A DNA stretch of 64,000 nucleotides from Mahella sp. (GTDB taxonomy: Bacteria > Bacillota > Clostridia > Mahellales > Mahellaceae): positions 1 through 64,000 of the forward strand of contig NZ_JAIHAU010000014.1 of NCBI RefSeq assembly GCF_020054945.1, written 5' to 3'. A program made the translations under genes and the position numbers. The number at the start of each line of letters is the position of its first letter. Position 1 is the first letter of the stretch. Below the pieces are notes generated by a model, which saw nothing but the letters and a program-made list of their open reading frames with translations, had not been told where the DNA came from and did not search any database. Shown in pieces: positions 26,853 to 35,299 of the stretch.

Positions 26853-27719
26853 ATGAAAGACAAATATTCGAAAAACCAGCAGGCCTCGCGTTTATCGCTA
26901 ATAGCTAATGTCATGCTGGCTGTATTAAAGCTTACGGCCGGTATATTGGCCAACAGCACGGCCATGATAGCCGATGCCGCTAATTCAATCGGCGATATAT
27001 TAACTGGCTTGGTAACGATGTGGGGGGTAAAGACAGCCGCTCAGCCGGCTGACGAGGAACACCCTTACGGCCACGAAAAAACCGAATCGCTGGCCGCATG
27101 GATTTTAGCTATAATATTGATTATAACGGGCGGCATGATAATATACAGGGCAGTAACGTCCTTAAGCTCCGGCCCACAGATACCGGGTATGTTGGCAATA
27201 ATAGCAGCTATCATAACCATAATAGTTAAAGAAATACTATATCGTTACACTATAAAAGTAGCTAATGAAACCAAAAGCACCGCTTTAATGGCAACGGCTT
27301 GGGATCACCGTTCCGATGTCCTATCCACCAGCGGCGTTCTCGTCGGTATAACAGGAGCTATGATCGGATGGACTTTTTTGGACCCCGTAACCGGTATTAT
27401 AATGGCCCTTATAATCATACGAGCCGGCATAAAGGTATTGCACCGTTCAGCCGACGAGCTGTTGGATTCATCTGCAGATTCCGACGTGCTGGATAAGATA
27501 AAGCAGGTTGTTTTGAGTGTAGCCGACGTGGTTCATATAGATGATATAAAAACGCGACAATACGGCTCAACGCTGATGGTGGATATATCGATATCGGTAA
27601 AGGAAGATATGACTGTGGCACAGGGGCATGATGTGGCCGAAGAGGTTAAAGCTTCTATTATTAAAGCTGTACCCGAGGTCAAGGATGTACAGGTGCACGT
27701 AGAGCCTTACTCCGCCTGA
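26853..27719 (+). CDS. Cation diffusion facilitator family transporter
   Basis: Membrane exporter of divalent metal (Zn, Fe, Mn or Co) driven by proton exchange. 288 residues, six predicted membrane helices, then a cytosolic domain with VHIDDIKTRQYG and the final KDVQVHVEP typical of CDF C-termini. Metal-site residues are visible in MIADAANSIGD and HPYGHEKTES, and again in WDHRSDVLS. ATG at 26853 follows AAGAAGG by 10 nt; a TTG one codon earlier is possible. Metal cannot be assigned by eye. Its stop is 3 nt from the convergent next gene. Confidence 0.9.
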   Translation: MKDKYSKNQQASRLSLIANVMLAVLKLTAGILANSTAMIADAANSIGDILTGLVTMWGVKTAAQPADEEHPYGHEKTESLAAWILAIILIITGGMIIYRAVTSLSSGPQIPGMLAIIAAIITIIVKEILYRYTIKVANETKSTALMATAWDHRSDVLSTSGVLVGITGAMIGWTFLDPVTGIIMALIIIRAGIKVLHRSADELLDSSADSDVLDKIKQVVLSVADVVHIDDIKTRQYGSTLMVDISISVKEDMTVAQGHDVAEEVKASIIKAVPEVKDVQVHVEPYSA

Positions 27720-27722
27720 ATA

Positions 27723-28187
27723 CTATACCCAATGCAGCACAAATACGATAAGAAATCCTGCCACGGCATTGCCGGCCAGTATCGTAACCATAGCCGGCAA
27801 TAGCGGCAATCTTAGAAGTGCAGCTATAATAGAGCCGGTCCACACCCCTGTAGTGGGCAACGGTATTGCTGTAAATATAAAAAGGCCGAGCAGGCTGTAA
27901 CGTCTTACAACATCGCTCCTATTAAGCGATCGCTGCTTAAGCCATTGAGAAAATCGAGAAAAGATCTCAGTGCGATCCAGATAATCCATGACCGGCCGCA
28001 GAAATACCAACAGCAGTGGAACCGGTATACCGCTTCCTATATAAGATAGCAAGAAGGCCTTAAGCGAATCCATACCGAAAGCCCTTGCCATCGGTATAGC
28101 GCCTTTGAGCTCCCATACCGGCAACATAGCCGAGAGCATGACTATCAGTTCTTCTCCTAATATATCAAATATACGGCTTAGATCCAC
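27723..28187 (-). CDS. Small multidrug export protein family (COG2426) membrane protein
   Basis: 154 residues, about four to five membrane segments. The signature LPVWELKGAIPMA near residues 22-34 is that of the Sm_multidrug_ex family, a name based on weak evidence; true substrate unknown. Conserved TAIPLPTTGVWTGS lies near 108-121. It converges with the cation transporter gene and lies 20 nt after the TatD-linked radical SAM gene, so the two are probably co-transcribed. Confidence 0.85.
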   Translation of the reverse strand: MDLSRIFDILGEELIVMLSAMLPVWELKGAIPMARAFGMDSLKAFLLSYIGSGIPVPLLLVFLRPVMDYLDRTEIFSRFSQWLKQRSLNRSDVVRRYSLLGLFIFTAIPLPTTGVWTGSIIAALLRLPLLPAMVTILAGNAVAGFLIVFVLHWV

Positions 28188-28207
28188 AATAACACCTTCC
28201 GTCCTTT

Positions 28208-28807
28208 TTAACGCTCATACTCTCTCACTCGAAAACCCGCTCCCAATTTATCGGCAATAGCCTTGCATCGCTCTATATCGTCAGGCGGTAATACATTCAC
28301 CACTGTAAGCGTAACATCCGGTATATATTTTTTGCACTCGGCTGCAAATTCTAATATGGCATCGAAGGCCTGCTCGCCGAATTCCGGATCGCATATTTCA
28401 GCATAACGTTTGGCATCCGGAGCATTAAGGCTTATAGATACGGCATCTATAAGGCCGACTAACTCCGGTACCACATTGCGGCCATGTATAAGATTGGCCT
28501 GCCCGTTGGTATTTATCCTTATACGCGCCCCCTTACTTTTCAAAGCCCTACTGATCTCCAAAAGTTCATCCAATTTTATCATCGGCTCACCATATCCGCA
28601 AAATACTATTTCTTTATATCTTCTCGGATCGCCCACAGCTTCCACGACCTCTTGCACGCTCGGTTCTCTATCCAGCCACAAGTCATAGCCTCTGTAGCCA
28701 TCCTCATTTTCTCTGAGACAGAAACTGCATCTATTGGTACATCGGTTGGTAATATTTATATAAAGACTCTTTCCAACTTCATATACTATCTGCTGCACGT
28801 AGAACAT
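28208..28807 (-). CDS. Radical SAM protein, TatD-associated type
   Basis: 199 residues with the Fe-S motif CTNRCSFC (Cys23, 27, 30), then CGYGEPMIKLDELLE and INTNGQANLIHGRN, the pattern of the small radical SAM proteins often found beside tatD. No SPASM extension, so probably a single-cluster enzyme. Its reaction is unknown. Here it is separated from the tatD gene at 16.6 kb and instead precedes a COG2426 membrane protein. AGGGATG ribosome site lies close to the ATG. Confidence 0.85.
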   Translation of the reverse strand: MFYVQQIVYEVGKSLYINITNRCTNRCSFCLRENEDGYRGYDLWLDREPSVQEVVEAVGDPRRYKEIVFCGYGEPMIKLDELLEISRALKSKGARIRINTNGQANLIHGRNVVPELVGLIDAVSISLNAPDAKRYAEICDPEFGEQAFDAILEFAAECKKYIPDVTLTVVNVLPPDDIERCKAIADKLGAGFRVREYER

Positions 28808-28950
28808 CCCTTCTTTTATTTATTCATAAACCATTTCTATTATACTACAAATTGATAAATTAACATATTGCAATGAAAAACTATCCATTTGCCGATATAT
28901 AAGGTATAATATTATTGCAGCATAATTCGACCGAAAGGAGCAATAATATA

Positions 28951-29457
28951 GTGAAACTTACGGTATTGAGCATAGCAATAAGGGCCGTACCAGAGGCCTT
29001 TATAATGATATGGCTTGGTCTTCGCCTTATGAGCATAAAATTCGATATGAAAAACCTCATATATGCAGCCCTCCTTCAAGGAGCCGTCAATTTCGCTGTG
29101 CGTACCTTTTTGCCCTTAAACTTCGGAGTACACACCTTAATTTTGCTTTTCCCCTATCTCGTGATAATATATGCTCTTTTACATCTGGACATAGGTCAGA
29201 CAATAAACGTAGCCTTATGCAGCGGCATTGCATCCGGCATATCCGAGCTTATAACAAATCCCCTTATAGGACTTTTCGGTACATCCATGGAAGCATTGGA
29301 AAACAGCACGGCGCTTCAGTTGCTATATGGCCTGCCGTCGCTCATGATCATGCTCGCTATAGGATGGTTGGGCGGAAACTATATGGACAATATAAGAAAA
29401 CGCCGCATCATTAAAGATAAGCATATACCGGAGGAAGTGCGATATGAGCGTCGATGA
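28951..29457 (+). CDS. AgrC-sensor-like membrane protein without kinase domain
   Basis: 168 residues, almost all membrane: five to six hydrophobic segments and a short basic tail (RKRRIIKDKH). The opening (IRAVPEAFIMIWLG) resembles the transmembrane sensor part of Clostridia AgrC/Spo0B-like histidine kinases, from memory of that family; no HisKA or HATPase motif follows. GTG start at 28951 is fixed by AAAGGAG 9 nt upstream, and TATAAT lies at 28905-28910. The end overlaps agrB by 14 nt, so it is translated with the peptide-processing gene. It could be a receptor fragment, an export partner or an accessory protein; unproven. Confidence 0.7.
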   Translation: MKLTVLSIAIRAVPEAFIMIWLGLRLMSIKFDMKNLIYAALLQGAVNFAVRTFLPLNFGVHTLILLFPYLVIIYALLHLDIGQTINVALCSGIASGISELITNPLIGLFGTSMEALENSTALQLLYGLPSLMIMLAIGWLGGNYMDNIRKRRIIKDKHIPEEVRYERR

Positions 29458-30064
29458 TGCCGCTAAAAGGATATCATACAGCTTCCAAAAAAACCTGAGG
29501 TTGGACGAGCCGTCGCGCCAGGTCATAGAATATTCCATCACCATGGCGCTATCGGCCGCATTATCGGCCGGATTTACGGCTATGATCGGCTTGTTGGTCG
29601 GGGCCTTCTGGCCGACCATGGTTGCCGCATCATCGTCAGCCTGGCTTAGAAATTTCTCAGGTGGCGCTCACTGCTCCAGCGCCGGACGGTGTGCCATAGC
29701 GGGTGCCGTATCATCCCCACTGCTCGGCCTTACAGCGCTGCATGGATCAAAGGTTATGGGCAATTGGAACTATGCACTCATAGCGCTGGGCACTATTATC
29801 TCCTTATATATAATGCTCAAACACGCACCGGACGAGGCCCCCGAAAAGCCTATACCGGCCAGACGTAAGCCCATATTACATAAACGCTCTATGCTATGGG
29901 TTATGACTCTGGGAGCTTCATCCTTGCTCATGACCGCTCACCTACCGTGGCTGGGCGTATCTATAGCTCTAGGCATGTTGTGGCAGTGTTTCACGCTTTT
30001 GCCCGCAGGTCACGGCTTTGTAAGTTCTGTAGACAATCTATTAAGCCGTTGGATCAATATATAA
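29444..30064 (+). CDS. agrB: AgrB-type autoinducer-processing membrane peptidase
   Basis: Membrane cysteine peptidase that cleaves the C-terminal tail of an AgrD propeptide and forms a thiolactone. 206 residues, several membrane helices. The active site is in LRNFSGGAHCSSAGRC: His76 and Cys83, seven residues apart exactly as His77/Cys84 of the staphylococcal enzyme. GGAGG precedes the ATG. The next gene, 19 nt on, encodes the matching peptide. Confidence 0.93.
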   Translation: MSVDDAAKRISYSFQKNLRLDEPSRQVIEYSITMALSAALSAGFTAMIGLLVGAFWPTMVAASSSAWLRNFSGGAHCSSAGRCAIAGAVSSPLLGLTALHGSKVMGNWNYALIALGTIISLYIMLKHAPDEAPEKPIPARRKPILHKRSMLWVMTLGASSLLMTAHLPWLGVSIALGMLWQCFTLLPAGHGFVSSVDNLLSRWINI

Positions 30065-30082
30065 GACAAGGAGGTGAAAAAT

Positions 30083-30220
30083 ATGAGGCGTAAGATGATA
30101 AAATGGGCGTTCTCGCTGGCCGCCGCCGCTTTAGCCTTGTTTGCAAGCATAAATGCGGCATCAGCTTGTTTTTGGACGTGGTATCAGCCCGAGTTGCCCG
30201 AGGCGCTGAGGGAAAAGTAA
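30083..30220 (+). CDS. agrD: AgrD-type cyclic lactone autoinducer propeptide
   Basis: 45-residue propeptide: basic amphipathic leader (MRRKMIKWAF), Ala-rich hydrophobic part, then ACFWTWYQPELPEALREK. The single Cys29 followed by an aromatic block and the QPELPEAL recognition tail is the classical clostridial AgrD layout; by analogy with the CLWFT ring of Clostridium perfringens the predicted signal is a five-residue thiolactone CFWTW, possibly with an N-terminal extension. AAGGAGGTG precedes the ATG by 6 nt. No agrA or agrC kinase follows. Confidence 0.93.
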   Translation: MRRKMIKWAFSLAAAALALFASINAASACFWTWYQPELPEALREK

Positions 30221-30231
30221 TTGTCTCCGTA

Positions 30232-30261
30232 CATAGAGGCGGGTATATACCCGCCTCTATG
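30232..30261 (+). terminator. Palindromic stem-loop after agrD
   Basis: A perfect 30-nt palindrome: CATAGAGGCGGGT and ACCCGCCTCTATG around ATAT. It lies 12 nt after the agrD stop. No T-run follows, so it may be a terminator or a 3'-end stabiliser of the agr message. Confidence 0.55.
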
Positions 30262-30307
30262 CATATCCAGCCGCCTGCCTGTTCATCACACTTTCTCAAA
30301 TTTCCAT

Positions 30308-30336
30308 TTGACAAGACTTTAGCGCACTGCTATAGT
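30308..30336 (+). promoter_or_regulatory. Promoter of the liv operon
   Basis: TTGACA (30308-30313), 17-nt spacer, TATAGT (30331-30336), near consensus. No obvious regulatory leader between it and the first gene. Confidence 0.75.
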
Positions 30337-30391
30337 ATATTTATACACGAGTAAAGTACAAATGTATTTTAGAAAGGTATGGTGTTTCATA

Positions 30392-31561
30392 TTGAAACGG
30401 CTATTTATATTATTGATGGCCATAATGCTGTTAATCCCTCTGGCCGCGGGGTGTGGTACCGATACGTCCACGACCGGCTCATCAGGAAACGACGATACGA
30501 TAAAGGTAGGTCTTAACTACGAGCTGTCAAACGATCTCGCGCAATACGGCCAGGCATCGGTAGAAGGCATCGAACTGGCGGTAGAGGAGATAAACAAGGC
30601 CGGTGGCGTATTGGGCAAAGAGATAGAATTAATCAAACAAGATAATAAGTCCGATCCTGCCGAAACTACCAATGTGGCAACAAAGCTGGCCAAAGATAAA
30701 GTAGTGGCTATACTCGGTCCTGCTACATCCGGTAATGTCAAAGCCGCAAGGCCAGTCGTAACCGAAAATAAAATACCGCTTATATCCGGCTCGGCTACAG
30801 CCGACGACGTAACCGTAACCGAAAATGGCGTAGCCGAATATATCTTCCGCACATGCTTCAATGACTCCTTTCAAGGCGGCAGCATGGCTAAATTCGCAGT
30901 GAACGATCTAAATGCTAAAACCGCCGTCATGTATGTGGAAACCACATCGGATTACAGCAAAGGTTTAGCTGCAAGCTTTAAGGATGTATTCACATCAAAT
31001 GGCGGAGAGATACTGGCTGAAGAATATTATCAGGGTAAGGACAAGGATTTCCGCAGCGTGCTGACCAAATTGAAGGGTTACAATGCTGATGTAATATATG
31101 TTCCCGGCTATTATAACGAAGTAGGCCTTATAATAAAGCAGGCTAGAGAAATGGGTATAACCGCCCCTATACTGGGCGGCGATGGATACGATTCAAACGT
31201 AGTCCCTCAAGAAGCCGGCGCTGCAGCTTTGACCGATGTTTATTTCACTAACCACTATTCGGCGGATGATACCGCTCAAAAAGTCGTAGACTTCCGCGAG
31301 GCATTTAATGCCAAATACAATAAAGATCCTAATTCATTCCATGCATCAGGATACGATGAGATGTATTTTTTGGCCGATGCGATAAAGCGCGCCAATTCGA
31401 CAGATCCGGTAAAAATAAAGGATGCCCTCGCATCCACAAAGGATTTTGAGGCCGTAACCGGTACTCTGTCCATAGACGAGAATCATAACCCTGTCAAATC
31501 CGTTGTAATAGTACAGTGGAAAGGCGATAAGCAGGAATTCGTTACCAGAATTGAGCCTTAA
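30392..31561 (+). CDS. livJ: Branched-chain amino acid ABC transporter substrate-binding lipoprotein
   Basis: Captures Leu/Ile/Val or related ligands outside the membrane. The N-terminus has a KRLF basic stretch, hydrophobic core and lipobox LAAGC. The body (DDTIKVGLNYELS, then AILGPATSGNVKA and YNADVIYVPGYYNEV) is the type I periplasmic-binding fold of LivJ/K. I prefer the TTG at 30392, which makes a normal-length signal peptide; an ATG ten codons earlier at 30362 is in frame and equally possible. A stem-loop after the stop probably sets its higher dosage. Confidence 0.9.
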   Translation: MKRLFILLMAIMLLIPLAAGCGTDTSTTGSSGNDDTIKVGLNYELSNDLAQYGQASVEGIELAVEEINKAGGVLGKEIELIKQDNKSDPAETTNVATKLAKDKVVAILGPATSGNVKAARPVVTENKIPLISGSATADDVTVTENGVAEYIFRTCFNDSFQGGSMAKFAVNDLNAKTAVMYVETTSDYSKGLAASFKDVFTSNGGEILAEEYYQGKDKDFRSVLTKLKGYNADVIYVPGYYNEVGLIIKQAREMGITAPILGGDGYDSNVVPQEAGAAALTDVYFTNHYSADDTAQKVVDFREAFNAKYNKDPNSFHASGYDEMYFLADAIKRANSTDPVKIKDALASTKDFEAVTGTLSIDENHNPVKSVVIVQWKGDKQEFVTRIEP

Positions 31562-31585
31562 CCCATTAATATAGGCTCATATATC

Positions 31586-31613
31586 TGCCAAACGGGGGCT
31601 AACCTGTTTGGCA
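31586..31613 (+). terminator. Intercistronic stem-loop between livJ and livH
   Basis: TGCCAAAC (31586-31593) and GTTTGGCA (31606-31613) enclose a 12-nt loop and are followed by a T/A-rich run. This is typical of partial terminators that keep binding protein in excess over the permeases. Confidence 0.6.
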
Positions 31614-31645
31614 ATATTTATATTTATAGGAGAGGTGAGAAAGGC

Positions 31646-32530
31646 TTGGCGGTACTTTTACAGCAATTATTAAACGGCATATCCTTGGGCAGTATATATG
31701 CCTTGCTGGCATTAGGTTATACAATGGTATATGGCATAATAAACCTGATAAATTTTGCTCACGGCGATGTCTATATGATAGGCGCTTATATAGGTTTTAT
31801 AGCCACGGCACTATTGGGCCTGGGCTTTATCCCCGCTCTGCTGTTGTCAATGGCCATAAGCGCGTTACTCGGCATGGCTATAGAGAAGGTAGCATACCGT
31901 CCTTTGAGAAATTCATCGAGGATAGCCCTCCTTATAACAGCTATAGGTATGTCGCTGTTACTCGAATATACCACAATGTATATAGCCGGACCGGACACGC
32001 GCAGTTTCCCTACAGTATTGACTAACCGTCAATTCAGTTTCATGAGCGGCCAGATCAATATAAGCAGCATGCAATTATATATATTGCTTATATCTATAAT
32101 ACTTATGATATTATTGCAATTCATAGTACAGCGCACTAAGATAGGAAAGGCCATGCGCGCAGTCTCCATGGATAAGGGCGCTGCGCAGCTTATGGGTATA
32201 AACGTAGACACCACTATATCGGCTACTTTCGCCATAGGGTCAGCTCTCGCCGGTGCCGCCGGCATATTGGTCGGTATATATTATAATTCGATAGACCCGC
32301 TAATGGGCATAACACCAGGCCTTAAAGCCTTTATAGCGGCGGTATTCGGCGGCATAGGCAGCATACCGGGCGCTATGGTAGGCGGTTTGCTGCTGGGCAT
32401 GATAGAAACGTTGGTCAGCGGCTATTTGAACTCCAATTACAGGGATGCCGTGGCTTTCGTTATACTTATCATAATATTGCTCATCAAGCCATCTGGCTTG
32501 CTGGGAAAGAATACGGGAGAGAAGGTGTGA
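31646..32530 (+). CDS. livH: Branched-chain amino acid ABC transporter permease LivH
   Basis: Membrane permease subunit, 294 residues and about eight helices, with the family opening LLNGISLGSIYALLALGYTMVYG (in part) and the GLKAFIAAVFGGIGSIPGA loop that contacts the ATPases. TTG start at 31646, preceded by GGAGAGGTGAG. Stop is 3 nt before livM. Confidence 0.92.
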   Translation: MAVLLQQLLNGISLGSIYALLALGYTMVYGIINLINFAHGDVYMIGAYIGFIATALLGLGFIPALLLSMAISALLGMAIEKVAYRPLRNSSRIALLITAIGMSLLLEYTTMYIAGPDTRSFPTVLTNRQFSFMSGQINISSMQLYILLISIILMILLQFIVQRTKIGKAMRAVSMDKGAAQLMGINVDTTISATFAIGSALAGAAGILVGIYYNSIDPLMGITPGLKAFIAAVFGGIGSIPGAMVGGLLLGMIETLVSGYLNSNYRDAVAFVILIIILLIKPSGLLGKNTGEKV

Positions 32531-32533
32531 GCG

Positions 32534-33490
32534 ATGGCTGATAAACGGCATAATCTAATACGCAATATAATGACGCTGGCCGCCATATATGCCATAATAC
32601 AATTGCTGATATCCTTCGATATCATCGATCAGCACCTGCAGTTGAATCTATTTCTTCTATGCATAAACATAATTTTAGCTGTCAGCTTAAATCTCATAAC
32701 CGGCTTCACCGGTCAATTCTCGCTGGGTCATGCCGGCTTTATGGCCATAGGTGCGTACGTATCGGCGGTTATGACGCTCAAACTGCATCTGCCATTTCCG
32801 CTGGCCATAGCAACATCGGCTGTATCGGCCGCTATAGTCGGTGTGCTGGTAGGCATACCCACGTTGAGATTACGGGGCGATTACCTGGCTATAGCCACAC
32901 TCGGCCTGAGCGAGATAATAAGGATCATAGCATTGAATATAGATTATATAGGCGGTGCAAGCGGGCTGGCTGATATACCCAGATACGTCAATTGGCCCTG
33001 GATATTCGCCATGACAGCCGGTACCATCATAATAATATACAATTTTATTCATTCATCATACGGCCGAGCATGCATAGCCATACGCGAGGACGATGTGGCA
33101 GCCGAATCCATGGGTATAAATATAGCACGCTATAAAATACTGGCTTTCACTATAGGAGCCTTTTTCGCCGGGATAGCCGGCTCGTTATATGCAAATTACT
33201 TTTATTTCCTTAAGCCAAACGCTTTTGGTTTCATGAAATCCATAGATATACTGGTCATGGTGGTTTTCGGTGGCCTTGGCAGTATTACCGGATCGGTAGT
33301 AGGCGCTGCCGCGCTGACTTTGCTATCCATGGTACTGCAGGATTTGCCTACCTTGCGCATGATATTATATGCCTTATTGCTGCTGGTCATAATGCTGTAC
33401 CGCCCTCAAGGGCTGTTGGGTAACGCCGAACTATCGTGGAAACTGTTGAAACGAGGTGATAAAGATGCCACCGCTACTAACGGCAAATGA
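32534..33490 (+). CDS. livM: Branched-chain amino acid ABC transporter permease LivM
   Basis: Second permease subunit, 318 residues and about nine helices. The conserved LNLITGFTGQFSLGHAGF is near residues 52-70 and the ATPase-coupling loop VMVVFGGLGSITGSVVG is near 236-252. Its end overlaps the start of livG by 26 nt. Confidence 0.92.
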   Translation: MADKRHNLIRNIMTLAAIYAIIQLLISFDIIDQHLQLNLFLLCINIILAVSLNLITGFTGQFSLGHAGFMAIGAYVSAVMTLKLHLPFPLAIATSAVSAAIVGVLVGIPTLRLRGDYLAIATLGLSEIIRIIALNIDYIGGASGLADIPRYVNWPWIFAMTAGTIIIIYNFIHSSYGRACIAIREDDVAAESMGINIARYKILAFTIGAFFAGIAGSLYANYFYFLKPNAFGFMKSIDILVMVVFGGLGSITGSVVGAAALTLLSMVLQDLPTLRMILYALLLLVIMLYRPQGLLGNAELSWKLLKRGDKDATATNGK

Positions 33491-34238
33491 TGTAAGCAAG
33501 AATTTTGGCGGGCTGAATGCTATAGCCAACGTAAATATAGAAGTTCATCCAGGTGAAATTGTCGGCCTTATAGGGCCTAACGGTGCCGGAAAAACTACAT
33601 TATTTAATCTCATCACCGGCGTATATATACCGTCGGGCGGTCAGCTTAAGCTGCACGGCGAGGTGGAAGTAGACCTGGCCAAAGCCTCCCCACATGAGAT
33701 AGCCGGTATGGGCATAGGCCGGACGTTCCAAAACATACGCTTATTCAAGGAAATGACGGTATTGGATAATGTCATGCTGGCTTACCACGTGCATATAGAT
33801 TACAGCCTATGGGACGCAATATTCCACACGCCTTCTTATACCAAAAGCGAGGCCGAATTAAGGCGCAAAGCTGTTGAATTGTTGGATATATTCGATATGG
33901 CTGATAAAAAGGATATACCGGCTAAAAATCTGCCGTATGGTCAACAGCGCCGCCTGGAGATAGCGCGTGCGCTGGCATTACAGCCGAAACTGCTGCTGTT
34001 GGATGAACCGGCTGCCGGTATGAATCCACAGGAAACCGCTGATCTCATGAGGCTTATAATGTGGATAAAAGATAGGTTTAACCTTACCATATTGCTAATC
34101 GAGCACGACATGTCGGTGGTTATGGGTATATGCCAGCGCATATATGTATTGGATTATGGCAAGCTTATAGCTGAAGGAACGCCGGAAGATATAAAAAGTA
34201 ATCCACAGGTTATAAAAGCCTATCTGGGGGAGGATTAA
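33465..34238 (+). CDS. livG: Branched-chain amino acid ABC transporter ATP-binding protein LivG
   Basis: ATPase subunit of the Liv importer, 257 residues from the ATG at 33465, which has CGAGGTGAT before it; an in-frame GTG lies three codons upstream. Walker A GPNGAGKTT, LivG-type insert with FQNIRLFKEMTVLDNV, signature LPYGQQRRLEIA, Walker B LLLLDEPAAGMN, and EHDM switch His. Complete and probably functional, unlike its partner LivF. Confidence 0.93.
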   Translation: MPPLLTANDVSKNFGGLNAIANVNIEVHPGEIVGLIGPNGAGKTTLFNLITGVYIPSGGQLKLHGEVEVDLAKASPHEIAGMGIGRTFQNIRLFKEMTVLDNVMLAYHVHIDYSLWDAIFHTPSYTKSEAELRRKAVELLDIFDMADKKDIPAKNLPYGQQRRLEIARALALQPKLLLLDEPAAGMNPQETADLMRLIMWIKDRFNLTILLIEHDMSVVMGICQRIYVLDYGKLIAEGTPEDIKSNPQVIKAYLGED

Positions 34239-34240
34239 AC

Positions 34241-34775
34241 ATGGCTGCCATGCTTGAGTTAAACGATATACATGTATTCTATGGTGCGATACATGCCATA
34301 CAGAGCATATCGCTTACCGTGGAAGAAGGTGAAATAGTTTCACTTATAGGAGCCAACGGTGCCGGAAAATCCACTACATTGAATACAATATGCGGCTTGA
34401 CAAAGCCAAAAAACGGGAGCATAACCTTTATGGGTAATGACATAACCCATCTATCGCCTCCTGATATAGTAAAACTCGGTATAAGCCAGGTTCCCGAGGG
34501 ACGCCGCATATTCACCAATATGACTGTATTGGAAAATCTCGAACTTGGGGCTTATAAACGCGCTGACAAAGACGGCATAAGGCAGGATATAGAAGATAAT
34601 AAAAGAGATAAACAACAGCGGCACTACAATATTGTTGGTTGAGCAGAATGCACGTATGGCTTTGTCAATAGCCAACCGGGCATATGTGATGGAAACCGGG
34701 CGCATAGCCCTGGAGGGCCCAGCTAAGGAATTGGCCGACAATCCTCAGGTGCAAAAGGCTTACCTTGGCGGATAA
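34241..34775 (+). pseudogene. livF: LivF ATP-binding protein, broken by internal deletion
   Basis: Second ATPase of the importer. The first about 118 codons are normal LivF (Walker A GANGAGKST, Q-loop region VPEGRRIFTNMTVLENL). At about nt 34595 the frame breaks; in the +1 frame the sequence resumes as IKEINNSGTTILLVEQNARMA and continues to the normal C-terminus (NPQVQKAYLGG, stop at 34773-34775). The missing part, roughly 70 codons, contains the LSGGE signature and Walker B. The shifted frame itself stops after 133 codons. The importer would need another LivF or be inactive, unless the gap is an assembly fault. Confidence 0.9.
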
Positions 34776-35250
34776 GCCGGCTATCATATTCTATAAGATG
34801 CGCAACCTCAGGTATTGTTATCAGCATCTCCCATGCTTGAAAGCATCGATTTATGAATTCTCGGTTCAATTGCCTTATAGATAGGGGGCACTGTCCTATA
34901 GGATTTTTTATAAGCATCAACCTTCCACCGCTCATATACGGCATAAGAGGATATGTGCGGCATTGTATAGGCCTGTAGCGCCGTGCCGTACTATCCTTAC
35001 CGCATACGTCATCGCATGATGCAAAATACAGATACGGTATATCGCGAGGGATATTGTATCGTCTCCGCCTGTGTTTTTTCATGTGAAACATTTTTGCACG
35101 AACTATTCTCTCCTCGCCTGGCAAAAGGTATATACCCCAACCCTCCCTTGCAGCACAGCAAATGCGGCCGCATAATCGGCCGCAATCGCCGCCTTCAATC
35201 GGCACATCCATGAGATGATACGCACGTTTATATATCCTTAATGCTCTCAT
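34723..35250 (-). CDS. Conserved hypothetical cysteine-rich protein
   Basis: 175 residues with ten cysteines. GGDCGRLCGRICC at about 20-32, then CDDVCGK, IQCRTYPLMPYMSGGRL, GQCPL and a late DCRPIP suggest a metal- or Fe-S-binding protein similar in style to YkgJ cysteine-cluster proteins. Function unknown. It converges with and overlaps the broken livF by about 50 nt. ATG at 35250 lies inside an 18-codon frame that has a much better ribosome site (see next entry), so translation may be coupled. Confidence 0.65.
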   Translation of the reverse strand: MRALRIYKRAYHLMDVPIEGGDCGRLCGRICCAAREGWGIYLLPGEERIVRAKMFHMKKHRRRRYNIPRDIPYLYFASCDDVCGKDSTARRYRPIQCRTYPLMPYMSGGRLMLIKNPIGQCPLSIRQLNREFINRCFQAWEMLITIPEVAHLIEYDSRLIRQGKPFAPEDCRPIP

Positions 35251-35284
35251 ACCCCGCCCCTACTATTACCACTTTATCTTTCAC
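35228..35284 (-). CDS. 18-codon open frame with strong ribosome site
   Basis: GTG at 35284-35282 follows AGGAGG with 7-nt spacing. The frame reads MKDKVVIVGAGYESIKDI then TAA and overlaps the start of the 175-residue gene. VVIVGAGY looks like the beginning of a Rossmann/FAD-binding protein, so this may be the stub of a deleted oxidoreductase gene, or a leader peptide that couples translation. Confidence 0.35.
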   Translation of the reverse strand: MKDKVVIVGAGYESIKDI

Positions 35285-35299
35285 GTCTTTACCTCCTGC

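Noticed and set aside
28951-29457. Reading the first agr-cassette gene as a complete histidine kinase
   Set aside because: It stops 168 codons after the start with no H-box or ATP-binding motif, and the next frame is agrB.
34241-34642. Short 133-residue ATPase as a genuine half-size protein
   Set aside because: Its last 15 residues are an out-of-frame reading of the normal LivF sequence, so it is a frameshifted product.
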